Below the pieces are notes generated by a model. That model was not told where the DNA came from and made no database searches. It saw only the letters and a list, made by a program, of their open reading frames with translations. A stretch of 59,763 nucleotides of DNA from Streptomyces sp. NRRL F-5727. GTDB lineage: Bacteria > Actinomycetota > Actinomycetes > Streptomycetales > Streptomycetaceae. Made by a program: the position numbers and the translations under genes. Below are positions 25,262 through 33,679 of this stretch, in pieces. The DNA lies in contig NZ_JOGX01000040.1 of NCBI RefSeq assembly GCF_000719555.1, forward strand, positions 1-59,763, in the 5' to 3' direction. Positions within the stretch are counted from its first letter, which is position 1. Each line of letters begins with the position of its first letter.

Positions 25262-25856
25262 CGCGGCTTCGCCGACCCCGAAGCAGCGAAGCCGGCGCGT
25301 CACGGGTTCACCGCGTCGAAGGGCTCGTCGTGCCGGCGCCGGCCGGCGGTGCCGTCGTCACGGAGGTGCCGCATGAACTCCGCGACGAGGCAGCCGTCGG
25401 GAACGTCATCGTGAGCGCCCATTGCGGATGTGAGGGGAGTAGGCGTCGGTGCCCGCTCCCAGTCCTCCTCGCCGACAGCCCGCTCTGGGGAGTGTCTCGA
25501 CGCCGGCGTGAGTCCAGGGCGTGTCGGCGCCGGTCACCGTCGGCCGGGCGATCTCCTGGCCGCCGTGGTGGAGCCGCCGGATACTGCCGGTGGTCAGGTT
25601 CGCGACGGTCGTGTTCGACGGGCAGCTGGGGGTCTCGCCGGTGTGGCGAGGTGAACAGCCTTGTGACGACGAGGGTTTCGGGGCAGGTGGTCCAGCTCGA
25701 TCTGGACCATCGCAGGGGCGGCGGGGATCGCCGAACGGGTCCTCGCCCAACGTGCCGAGTCGCCGGTCGCAGGGGGCCGCGACCTCGGCGCGCACACACA
25801 ACCGACGCGCGCGAACATGAAGCGCTTCGGGTCAACTGCGGAGGTCCCCTGCGTCC

Positions 25857-25870
25857 GGGACTTTCGCCCT
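25857..25870. promoter_or_regulatory. DosR/OsdR-like box 1
   Basis: GGGACTTTCGCCCT closely follows the dormancy-regulator consensus (GGGACT-WW-AGTCCC type). It lies about 380 bp upstream of the small membrane-protein gene, and between that gene and the decayed leftward frame. Confidence 0.45.
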
Positions 25871-26063
25871 CTTCTTTCCCGGTCGCGGTCGACCTTCATC
25901 CCGAATGAAGAAAGGGAGATCCCGGATTTTCGAGGCCGAGCGCCAGCGAAAGGCGCTGTGTTCCGTGGATGGTCGGCGGGGGACGGCGGGACCCTGGCTC
26001 CAGTAAGTCCCGCGGCGGGGAGTCCTGTTCATGGTTCACGCCGGGCCGAAGACCCTCCCCGAC

Positions 26064-26077
26064 GGGTCGAAAGTCCC
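26064..26077. promoter_or_regulatory. DosR/OsdR-like box 2
   Basis: GGGTCGAAAGTCCC is the reverse complement of GGGACTTTCGACCC, nearly identical to box 1, 200 bp away. It lies about 160 bp before the small membrane-protein gene. Two such boxes in one region are unlikely to be chance but need a motif scan. Confidence 0.5.
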
Positions 26078-26084
26078 ATCCGAC

Positions 26085-26194
26085 GATCTGTCGAAGTTGC
26101 TTGTTGGATCCCCGAAAAATGGTCTTGTACGGTGAATTTGCGCACACCGCGGAACCCTTTCCAGGGAAATTCCGTCCGCGGATCTGTCGAAATT
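26085..26194. repeat. Direct repeat of GATCTGTCGAA upstream of antiporter operon
   Basis: GATCTGTCGAAGTT at 26085-26098 and GATCTGTCGAAATT at 26181-26194 are near-identical, 96 bp apart, in the leader region of the operon. Possible regulator sites, or a local duplication. Confidence 0.45.
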
Positions 26195-26236
26195 CCGCCT
26201 TCAGGCCCCGACTGTCGTGGGCCATCAGGAGCCGAC

Positions 26237-26455
26237 ATGAACAGCACGCACGCATCCTCACCGTCTCCAGCCTCCGTGTTCGCGCCGCAGGGCGTCGATT
26301 CCCCACGGGAGGAGGGGGCTTCGCGGTCCGCTCCGGAACGGTCCGGGCCTCGGCGGCGGCGGTGGCGGCGACGGCCGATCGTCGTGGTCGAGGCCGTCGT
26401 TCTGACGCTCTTGGTCCTCGCCGTGTTCGCCACCGGCCTGTTGATGACCGGATAG
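26237..26455 (+). CDS. Small single-pass membrane protein
   Basis: The 72-residue protein starts 7 bp after AGGAG. The N-terminal 45 residues are Ser/Pro and basic (ending RRRRWRRRP), followed by one hydrophobic helix (VVVEAVVLTLLVLAVFATGL) and a short tail. It probably sits in the cytoplasmic membrane with the basic head inside. It precedes the antiporter gene by 68 bp, so is probably co-transcribed and perhaps an accessory subunit. No family assignment. Confidence 0.6.
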   Translation: MNSTHASSPSPASVFAPQGVDSPREEGASRSAPERSGPRRRRWRRRPIVVVEAVVLTLLVLAVFATGLLMTG

Positions 26456-26523
26456 GCACACGCCCCCGCCTGATCAGCCCTCCCGCGCCTCGCAACGCGC
26501 TCATGTGACCACCGGAGTTCACC

Positions 26524-28071
26524 ATGACCGACCTGCAGACACCCCCTTCCCTCCCCGCCACCGCGGCACCGTCTCCACCAGGCGCGACGCCCGGCGAGCG
26601 GCCTGGCCCGGCGGGTGACGCCACGGCCCGGTCGCAGGGCGGCAAGCGTGCCGGTCTCGCGCTGACGACGATGGTCGGCATGGTCGTCGGCTCCATGGTC
26701 GGGGCCGGGGTGTTCTCGCTTCCGGGCCGCTTCGCCCAGGAGACCGGTGTGGGCGGGGCCCTCATCGCCTGGGCCGTCGCGGGTACCGGCATGCTGATGC
26801 TGGCACTGGTGTTCCAGCGGCTCGCCGTCCGCCGGCCGGACCTCGACTCGGGGGTGTACGCCTACGCCAAGGCCGGGTTCGGGCAGTACACCGGCTTCCT
26901 GTCCGCCATCGGCTTCTGGGCCAGCGCCTGCGTCGGCAACGTCACCTACTGGGTGCTGATCATGTCCACGATGGGCGCGCTCTGGCCCGCCCTCGGAGCG
27001 GGCGACACCCTGCTCGCCGCCGTGCTGTCGACCGCGGGCCTGTGGGCCTTCTACTTCCTCGTCCGGCGCGGCGTACGGGAAGCGGCCCTCCTCAACCGCA
27101 TCGTCACCGCCGCGAAGGTGGTGCCGATCCTCGTCTTCGTCGTCCTGGCCCTGTTCTTCTTCGATCCGGGCGTCTTCGCCGACAACCTGGGCGGCGCCGC
27201 CTACGCCGGATCGCTGTTCGACCAGGTCGCCGGCACCATGCTGATCACCGTCTTCGTGTTCCTCGGCATCGAGGCGGCCAGCGTCTACTCACGGCACGCC
27301 CGGCGCCGGGAGGACGTCGGCCGTGCCACCGTCCTGGGGTTCCTCGGCGTCTTCGCCGTCTTCGCGTCGGTCACGATCGTGTCGTACGGGATCATGCCCA
27401 TGGGCGAGATCGCCGAACTGCGCCAGCCGTCGATGGCCGGCGTCCTGGAGCACGCCGTCGGGCCCTGGGGCACGGCGTTCGTCAGCGCCGGGCTGATCGT
27501 CTCGGTGCTCGGCGCGTACCTCGCGTGGACGCTGATGGCGGCCGAGGTCCTCCACGTGGCGGCCCGCAACGACGACATGCCCCGCTTCCTCAAGCGCACC
27601 GCACCCGGCGACGTACCCACGTCCGCGCTGCTGATGAGCACACTGCTGTCGCAGGCGGTCCTCGTGATCACGATGTTCTCCGAGAACGCCTTCAACTTCG
27701 CCCTCGACCTCACCAGCGCCCTCTCCCTGATCCCGTTCCTGCTCGCCGCCGGATTCGCGGTGCGCTCCGCCCTCGCCGCCACGACCACGCAGGCTCCCGG
27801 CCCCGCGCCGTTCGGGCAGCGGCGCGCGGTGCAGCTCGTGGTCCCCGTGGCCGCCACCCTCTACTCCCTGTTCCTGCTGTACGCGGCCGGCCCCGGCTTC
27901 CTGCTCCTGTCGTTCCTGCTGTACGCCCCGGCGACCGCGCTGTACGTGCTGGCCCGCCGCGAACAGGGCCGCCGCGCCTTCACCCGGCCGGAACTCGTGC
28001 TGTGCGTCCTCGTCGTCCTCGGCGCGGCGGCGGCCGTCCTCGCCCTGGCCACCGGCTCGATCGCCCTCTGA
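26524..28071 (+). CDS. APC family basic amino acid antiporter (ArcD-like)
   Basis: The 515-residue protein has about 12-13 hydrophobic helices and the APC-family start MVVGSMVGAGVFSLPGRFA (about residues 60-78), plus the pattern FLGIEAASVYSRHARRREDVG seen in the arginine/ornithine and lysine antiporter branch. These exchangers drive arginine or lysine uptake against ornithine or cadaverine and usually pair with deiminase or decarboxylase genes. The N-terminal 50 residues are a Pro/Gly-rich extension. A stub of what looks like arginine deiminase follows directly, supporting arginine/ornithine exchange. Confidence 0.8.
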   Translation: MTDLQTPPSLPATAAPSPPGATPGERPGPAGDATARSQGGKRAGLALTTMVGMVVGSMVGAGVFSLPGRFAQETGVGGALIAWAVAGTGMLMLALVFQRLAVRRPDLDSGVYAYAKAGFGQYTGFLSAIGFWASACVGNVTYWVLIMSTMGALWPALGAGDTLLAAVLSTAGLWAFYFLVRRGVREAALLNRIVTAAKVVPILVFVVLALFFFDPGVFADNLGGAAYAGSLFDQVAGTMLITVFVFLGIEAASVYSRHARRREDVGRATVLGFLGVFAVFASVTIVSYGIMPMGEIAELRQPSMAGVLEHAVGPWGTAFVSAGLIVSVLGAYLAWTLMAAEVLHVAARNDDMPRFLKRTAPGDVPTSALLMSTLLSQAVLVITMFSENAFNFALDLTSALSLIPFLLAAGFAVRSALAATTTQAPGPAPFGQRRAVQLVVPVAATLYSLFLLYAAGPGFLLLSFLLYAPATALYVLARREQGRRAFTRPELVLCVLVVLGAAAAVLALATGSIAL

Positions 28072-28144
28072 CCCCCGGTGCGCGCCTTCGGGCACGACCC
28101 CCGCCCGCCTTCGCGCAACCACCTCCACCCGGAAGGGAACCGCC

Positions 28145-28381
28145 GTGACCACCCTGTCGCACACCCCCGCCTCCGCCCCGGCCGCCGCCATCCAGACCTC
28201 CCCGGCTTCCCCGGCCGTCGGGCACGGCGTCCACTCCGAGGCCGGCACTGCTCATCGCGGCGACCCCCGGCACCGACCGCGGCCGCCCACCGACCGCCGG
28301 CACCGGTCCGGGCCCTTGGACCGGTGCGGTCGGGACCTTCGGGCAGCTCCGCCCGGGCCCCGTCCGTGCTGTCCTTATTGA
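28145..28381 (+). pseudogene. 5' stub, possibly of arginine deiminase
   Basis: GTG 28145 follows a strong GGAAGGGA ribosome site 73 bp after the antiporter stop. The first residues (MTTLSHTPASAPAA, then VGHGVHSEAG) recall the start of arginine deiminase, where a short N-terminus leads to VHSEVGRLR. After about 33 residues the frame becomes an Arg/Pro-rich non-protein-like run ending at 28381. This suggests the gene was cut and only its beginning remains. The match is short, so the assignment is tentative. Confidence 0.4.
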
Positions 28382-28408
28382 ATGGTGAAGCACCTGATGG
28401 AGCACCTG

Positions 28409-29629
28409 ATGGAACACGCCTCCACCGCGGCACCCACGCCCTCCCCGCGCCCCACCGACCGGACGACGCGCACCACGCTCGCGGATCCGGCCCCCGACGA
28501 GCAGTGCGCGCCCCGGCACCGTAGCGCCCTGCTCGCCCTGCTCCCGGCCCTCGTCCTGGTGGCCACCGTGGTCATCGACGTGGCCACCTGCGAGAGCTTC
28601 CGGGGGATCATCTGGGTCGCCCTAGTCCCCGGCCTCGCCGCCCTCCTGTGCGGCCTGCGGACGACCGCCCTGTACGGCCTCCTCACCGTGGGCACCTACG
28701 CCGCGGTCGACATCCCCTACCCGGGCGGAGCCCTGACCGGTCTCCCCGGCCTGATCCTGGTCATGATCAGCGCCGCCGGAGCTCTCGCCGTGTGCGGCGC
28801 CCGGCTGAGCGCCGCCCGCCGGGCCGATCACATCCGTGAGGTCGCGGAGACGACCCGCCGCACCGTCCTGCGACCGCTGCCCTCCTCCTGGGCCGGCCTG
28901 GACCAGGCCGCCGCCTACACCACCGCCGACGTCGCCGCGCGGGTCGGCGGGGACTTCTACGACATCCAGCCCTCGTCGTACGGCACCCGCCTGGTCCTCG
29001 GCGACGTTCAGGGGAAGGGACTCGACGCCGTGGCCTGCGCCTCCGCGCTGGTCGGCAGCTTCCGCGAGGCCGCCTTCCACGAGCCCGACCTCGCCGACGT
29101 GGCCCTGCGCATGGACCAGCGGGTGCGCCGTCACCAGGAACACGTCCAGGCCCTCGGCGGCGACGAGAGCGAACGCTTCGCCACCGCGGCCCTCATCAGC
29201 TTCCCCACGAACGGGACGGCACGGCACCACGACGACGCCCACGTCGAGCTCGTCAACTGCGGTCACCTCACCCCGCTCGCCGTCGGACCGGACGGCGTCC
29301 GCCCTCTGGGGGGCGCCGCCACGCTGCCCCTGGGCATGCTCGGCCTCACCGGCGAGAAGCCTTCCGTCGACGTCGTCGCCGTGCGCCCCGGCGAGACGCT
29401 CCTGCTGGTCTCCGACGGGGTGACCGAGGCCCGCGACGCCGAGGGCGCCTTCTACCCCCTGGCGGACGACCTGGACTGCGCCCTCCGCACGGACCCGGCC
29501 CTGTCCGAGCCCCGTCGCCTCGTCCGGCACGTGCGCGCGGCCGCCGCTCGGCACACCGCGCACGGCCTGACCGACGACACCACCGTCCTCGCCGTACGCC
29601 GCAGCCCGGCCCGCGGCACGGCCGGCTGA
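28409..29629 (+). CDS. PP2C/SpoIIE-type membrane-associated serine phosphatase
   Basis: About 406 residues. After a Pro-rich N-terminus there are three or four hydrophobic helices (residues about 40-130), then a SpoIIE-like phosphatase with the metal motifs GGDFYD, LGDVQGKGLDAV and VSDGVTEARDA, and a PLG segment in between. It probably acts on an anti-anti-sigma factor or other STAS target. Several in-frame ATG codons (28382, 28397, 28409) come from a duplicated ATGGAGCACCTG; I prefer 28409 because GGAG lies six bases upstream. A degenerate DosR-like GGGACCTTCGGGC (28332-28344) precedes it. Confidence 0.85.
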   Translation: MEHASTAAPTPSPRPTDRTTRTTLADPAPDEQCAPRHRSALLALLPALVLVATVVIDVATCESFRGIIWVALVPGLAALLCGLRTTALYGLLTVGTYAAVDIPYPGGALTGLPGLILVMISAAGALAVCGARLSAARRADHIREVAETTRRTVLRPLPSSWAGLDQAAAYTTADVAARVGGDFYDIQPSSYGTRLVLGDVQGKGLDAVACASALVGSFREAAFHEPDLADVALRMDQRVRRHQEHVQALGGDESERFATAALISFPTNGTARHHDDAHVELVNCGHLTPLAVGPDGVRPLGGAATLPLGMLGLTGEKPSVDVVAVRPGETLLLVSDGVTEARDAEGAFYPLADDLDCALRTDPALSEPRRLVRHVRAAAARHTAHGLTDDTTVLAVRRSPARGTAG

Positions 29630-29750
29630 CCGGCTCGCTGACCGGCTCGGCGAATCGTTCGAGCGCGGCTTCCTCGGTCGCGCCGTGGTGACCGGCCCCG
29701 GGAGCCTCGCGAGCTCGACCCGGTCCCGGCGGGGCCGTGGACCGTCAGCC

Positions 29751-30266
29751 TCAGTGGTCTGCACAGCACGGCGTCGGGTCCGGCACCTCGAAGGGCACCA
29801 GTACGCCGCCCGCGGCGGGCATGGCGGTCAGGACGAGTTCGCCGTCGGCTGTCCATCGGGGGCGTACGTGGCCGTTCGTGACCAGGCGGGTGTGTGAGGC
29901 CGGCGGGTGTGGGGTGCCGAGGACGGTCACGCGGTCGATCGCCGAGCGCGCGAGGACGTCGGTGACGGTGAGCGTGCCCGTGAGCAGGGCCGAGCCGGGG
30001 TACAGCACCGCCCGGCCCACCGCGTCGGGGATCCCGCGCGTCACCTGGTGGCCCTGTGCCGTGAGCCGCTCCTCGACGGTGCTCACGAGCGGCCCGGAGG
30101 GCAGGGCGAGGGACACCACGACGCGCGGCCGGTCGTCGCGCACCAGGTGCGTGCATCCGAACACCACGTCAGGGAGGTCGAGTTCGGCGGCCAGTGCGTG
30201 GAGGAGGTGGTCGGCGGCGGGCAGGTTCCCGGTGTCTGCGTCGATGGTCAGGGTCTGCGGGGTCAT
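29751..30266 (-). CDS. Hypothetical protein coupled to a PHP hydrolase
   Basis: The 171-residue protein starts MTPQTLTIDADTG and has alternating strands and helices (LLHALAAELDLPDVVFGC, PRVVVSLALPSG, DRVTVLGTPHPPASH). Two Cys near the C-terminus (PTPCCADH) could bind metal. Its ATG overlaps the PHP-hydrolase stop by four bases, so it is translated after it and is probably a functional partner. Family not recognised. Confidence 0.65.
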   Translation of the reverse strand: MTPQTLTIDADTGNLPAADHLLHALAAELDLPDVVFGCTHLVRDDRPRVVVSLALPSGPLVSTVEERLTAQGHQVTRGIPDAVGRAVLYPGSALLTGTLTVTDVLARSAIDRVTVLGTPHPPASHTRLVTNGHVRPRWTADGELVLTAMPAAGGVLVPFEVPDPTPCCADH

Positions 30267-31960
30267 GACGGCAGGATCCACACCGGGTTCGAGTAGAACC
30301 ACAGGTCGCGCCACGGGTCGGCGTCGCCGATCACGTCGATGGCCGGGCCCGCCGGATCGACCGCGGCACCCATCGGGCCGACGGCGGTGCGGTTGCCGTC
30401 GGTGCCGCGCATCCGGAGATAGACCGGGCGGTCGACGCGGCCGAGGTCGTAGGTGAGGCGGACGCTGCCGGACGCCTTCCTCACCTCGTACGACGTCACG
30501 ACCCTGGCCGTCGGCGCGGTGAAGGTGTCCGGGTCCGCGACCGGCCCGGTCACGTCGCCCTGGATGACGTCCACGCGGGACAACCGCGGTACGAAGCCGG
30601 CCCAGTTGGGGCCGACGGCGAGGGCGATGTCGGCGGTCAGCGTGACGTTCGTGCCCTTTCTGACGTGCAGGGCGCCGCCCAGCGTGGCCCAGCGGTGGCC
30701 GCCGGCCACGCGGACGTCGAGACCGCTGATCAGTCGACCGTGGTCCACCCAGATGCGACCCGCCCGGATGCCGTCCATGACGGCGGCGTAGCCGAAGCCG
30801 TCGGCGCCGACGTGTGTGCGGCTGTACTGACCGGGCCAGTAGTCACCCTCGGTGAGGTCGATCTTCCCGCCGTAGACCGGGTCCCCGTGCCTGCCGTCGG
30901 CGGCGTAGTCGCCGTGAGGGCCCCGGACGGCGGTGTCCGTGTAGACGTGGTGCGAGTCGGAGTTGGCGGTGATCCACCAGGGCTTGCCCTCGGCGAGGAG
31001 GCTGTCCCACAGCCCGCCGACGGTGGCGGTCATCCAGTCGAACCCGCCCCAGGTGCGGTAGCTCTCCAGCGGGTAGCCGGGGAAGGAGTTGGCTCCCGGG
31101 CTGCCGTCGTACAGGCCCCGGGCGCGGCCCATGCCGAGGCCCTTGGCGATGCCGGCGGCCTGGTGGCCGGGGGCGCCCTCCATGCCGACGGCGATGCGGC
31201 GGTCCTCTCCGGTGGCATCCCGCCAGGCCCGAATCTCGTGCGGTGAGTCGATGCCCTTGCGCGAAGGATGGTTGGCGAGCATCAGCACGTCCTTGACCTG
31301 GCGCCGCCGGACCTGGTCGGCGAGGAAGCCGAGGCCCGCGATGGCCAGCGCCTCGTTGGCGGGCGTGGAGTCGCCGGCGCCCTTGACGCTGCCGTCGTAG
31401 TCGTTCTCGAACCGCTTGAGGACGGAGACCTCGTTGCGGCCGGGGTGGACGAAGACGGTGCCGTGCTCGGCACCCGGGATGTTCCACTCCAGGCCCTGGA
31501 AGACGAGGGTGTCCTCGTAGGCGGCGCGGGCCTCGCGGATGTCCGGGTTGACCTTCTCGACGCCGATCCTGGCGTGGGTCGCGTTGCCGTGGTCGGTGAT
31601 GACCAGCCAGTCCAGGCCGTGCCTGGCGCCCTGCCGGACCTGGTCGACGACCCGGTACTTGCCGTCGTTGCTGTACTGGGTGTGGACGTGGTGGTCGCCG
31701 GCGAGCCACAGGAAGCCGTCCGGCCGGCGGGGACCGGGGGCGGCGGCCGCGGTGCTCTGCGGGGCGAGGACGCTTCCGGCGGTCAGGCCCGCGCCGAGCA
31801 GGCCCGCCCTGCGCAGCAGCGAGCGGCGTGACCGCTGCTCGGGAGTCAGGGCCTCGTCGGGCACGCGGACGTCGAAGGCGGCGGGCAGCTCCGTCGCCGT
31901 GTGCTCGTCACCGTGGTCGTGTCCGTGCCGGTGATGACCGTGCCCGTGGCCGTGCCCCAT
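30263..31960 (-). CDS. CehA/McbA-type PHP-domain metallohydrolase, Tat-exported
   Basis: The 565-residue protein has an unusual His-rich N-terminus (about residues 2-20, repeated HG), then a twin-arginine signal (SRRSLLRR near 44-51, hydrophobic run, Ala-rich cleavage region near 75). The PHP domain follows with GDHHVHTQYS (His 90, 91, 93) and VITDHGN, the metal-binding signature of CehA/McbA phosphoesterases. The distal part (about 430-565) is Ig- or lectin-like. It probably acts outside the membrane. The signal lies about 43 residues in, so the His-rich head would stay cytoplasmic until cleavage. Confidence 0.85.
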   Translation of the reverse strand: MGHGHGHGHHRHGHDHGDEHTATELPAAFDVRVPDEALTPEQRSRRSLLRRAGLLGAGLTAGSVLAPQSTAAAAPGPRRPDGFLWLAGDHHVHTQYSNDGKYRVVDQVRQGARHGLDWLVITDHGNATHARIGVEKVNPDIREARAAYEDTLVFQGLEWNIPGAEHGTVFVHPGRNEVSVLKRFENDYDGSVKGAGDSTPANEALAIAGLGFLADQVRRRQVKDVLMLANHPSRKGIDSPHEIRAWRDATGEDRRIAVGMEGAPGHQAAGIAKGLGMGRARGLYDGSPGANSFPGYPLESYRTWGGFDWMTATVGGLWDSLLAEGKPWWITANSDSHHVYTDTAVRGPHGDYAADGRHGDPVYGGKIDLTEGDYWPGQYSRTHVGADGFGYAAVMDGIRAGRIWVDHGRLISGLDVRVAGGHRWATLGGALHVRKGTNVTLTADIALAVGPNWAGFVPRLSRVDVIQGDVTGPVADPDTFTAPTARVVTSYEVRKASGSVRLTYDLGRVDRPVYLRMRGTDGNRTAVGPMGAAVDPAGPAIDVIGDADPWRDLWFYSNPVWILPS

Positions 31961-32194
31961 GAAGCGCCTCCTGGCTACCGCTTGCTCGCGCGGGCGCTGC
32001 TGCGCCGCTTGAGGAGAGTCGAGGTGAAAGATGAAAATTGAACGACTGGTGGGTGAGCGGCGGGCGACCCGGGCGCGGCGGTTCGCGTTCGCCCCCCTCG
32101 TCTTCTCAAGTCCCCTTGCTCAGAGCGGTGTTGTGGGCCGAACCTGAGCACTGTTCACGTCCCGACCACTCCTCCGACCGGAGCAACCCCCCCC

Positions 32195-33559
32195 ATGAGA
32201 AGACTTCTCGGTACCCTCGCGGCCGCGGCCCTGCCCCTGACCGGCCTTACCGGCCTGAGCGCCGCCAGCGCCACGCCGGCGGCCGCCACCGCCACCACCA
32301 CCGCCGCCGCCTCTGCCACCGCCGCCACCAGCGGGTCCTTCAGCGTTCTCACGTACAACATCGCCGGTCTCCCTCTCGGCCTCGGCGACAGCGACCCGGA
32401 GACGAACACGCCACTCATCGCAGAGCGGCTCGGCCCGTACGACATCGTGAACGTGCAGGAGGACTTCAACTACCACGCTTCCCTGTACGCCCACGACACC
32501 CATCCCCACCGCACGGCGACCAGCGGCGGAGCCGCGATAGGCGACGGCCTCAACACCCTCTCCGACTACCCCTTCGAGGACTTCCAGCGGGTCAGGTGGA
32601 ACCAGTGCACGGGGACCAACTGCCTGACACCGAAGGGCTTCTCGCTGGCCCGCGCGCGGCTCGCCGAAGGCGTCTTCGTCGATCTCTACAACGTCCACAC
32701 CAACGCCGACAGCACCGATGACGCCCTGGCCGCCCGCCGCGCCAACATCGAGCAGCTGTCGGACTTCATCCAGGCCAACTCCTCCGGCAACGCCGTGATC
32801 GTCATGGGAGACACGAACACGCGGTACACGCGCGCGGGCGACAACATCCGCACCCTGCTGTCCGAGAACGGCCTGAAGGACCCGTGGGTCGACTTGGTCA
32901 AGGGCGGTACCGCGCCCCCGCAGGGCGGCGACCCGCTGCTCTGCGACTCCGCCGCCCCGACCGACGACTGCGAGGTCGTCGACAAGGTCCTGTACCGCGG
33001 CAGCGCACTCCTGAGCCTCGATGCCACCCGCTACCACAACGAGTGGGCGTCCTTCCTCCGCTCCGACGGTAAGCACCTCTCCGACCACTTCCCGCACACG
33101 GTCGACTTCTCCTACACCCTCGCCCCGTCCCTGAGGGCGAGCGACTTCTTCGGAGGCCCGCACGGCACCGCGTTCAACGACGCGGACGACCTGCCGGCCA
33201 CCGTGTCCCCGCGCACCCTGACCCTGCGGGGCGGCTCCCGGCTGGACGCGGTGTCGCTGACGCACGACGGCGGTACGGCCCTGACCCACGGCGGCACGGG
33301 CGGCACGGCGACGTCCCTGACACTCGCCGCCGGGGAGCATCTCACCTCGGTGAAGCTGACACGGGGCCAGAAGGACGGGCGCACCCGGGTCTTCTCGGCC
33401 TCCTTCACGACCGACCGGGGCCGTACCCTCTCCTCCGGCGTGGCGTCGTCGGACACCCGGACCTTCGCCGCACCGTCCGGCTGGCAGATCGTCGGGTTCA
33501 CGGGCAGGTCGGGCGACGAGATCGACAAGCTGGGCGTGCTGTACGCGCCGATCGGCTGA
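32195..33559 (+). CDS. Secreted sphingomyelinase-like phosphoesterase with C-terminal jacalin-like domain
   Basis: The 454-residue protein has a clear signal peptide (residues 1-about 40) and an endonuclease/exonuclease/phosphatase-fold domain (about 45-300): TYNIAG, NVQEDFNYH, YNVHTNAD, VIVMGDTNTR and the catalytic LSDHFPHTVDF. These match bacterial sphingomyelinase or DNase-I-like enzymes. The last about 130 residues (GPHGTAFNDADDLP, SLTLAAGEHLTSVKLTRG, WQIVGFTGRSGDEIDKLGV) look like a jacalin-type lectin domain that would direct the enzyme to sugars. Substrate (lipid or nucleic acid) not determined. Confidence 0.83.
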   Translation: MRRLLGTLAAAALPLTGLTGLSAASATPAAATATTTAAASATAATSGSFSVLTYNIAGLPLGLGDSDPETNTPLIAERLGPYDIVNVQEDFNYHASLYAHDTHPHRTATSGGAAIGDGLNTLSDYPFEDFQRVRWNQCTGTNCLTPKGFSLARARLAEGVFVDLYNVHTNADSTDDALAARRANIEQLSDFIQANSSGNAVIVMGDTNTRYTRAGDNIRTLLSENGLKDPWVDLVKGGTAPPQGGDPLLCDSAAPTDDCEVVDKVLYRGSALLSLDATRYHNEWASFLRSDGKHLSDHFPHTVDFSYTLAPSLRASDFFGGPHGTAFNDADDLPATVSPRTLTLRGGSRLDAVSLTHDGGTALTHGGTGGTATSLTLAAGEHLTSVKLTRGQKDGRTRVFSASFTTDRGRTLSSGVASSDTRTFAAPSGWQIVGFTGRSGDEIDKLGVLYAPIG

Positions 33560-33569
33560 GAAGCCCTCG

Positions 33570-33589
33570 CCCCCGGGGATGCCCGGGGG
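33570..33589. terminator. Rho-independent-type hairpin
   Basis: CCCCCGGG (33570-33577) pairs perfectly with CCCGGGGG (33582-33589) around a GATG loop, 10 bp after the stop of the sphingomyelinase-like gene and followed by TCTT. It lies between convergent genes and could stop both. Confidence 0.6.
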
Positions 33590-33679
33590 TCTTGGCGTCG
33601 CCCCCTCGCGGGCGCCCGGACCGGTGCGCCGAGGAACGTACCGGACACCCGGTCGGTCTCGCGTCGCCGGTGCCCCTGG

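Larger units (their letters stand above)
25262..26236. other. 975-bp region without an intact gene; decayed leftward frame and regulatory boxes
   Basis: Short coding-like fragments appear on the minus strand in changing frames: HHGGQEIARPTVTGADTPW at about 25500-25590, and LVAEFMRHLRDDGTAGRR ending at a TGA at 25300-25302. They read as a decayed gene of unknown identity. The rest contains the two DosR-like boxes listed separately and two copies of GATCTGTCGAA. Confidence 0.4.
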
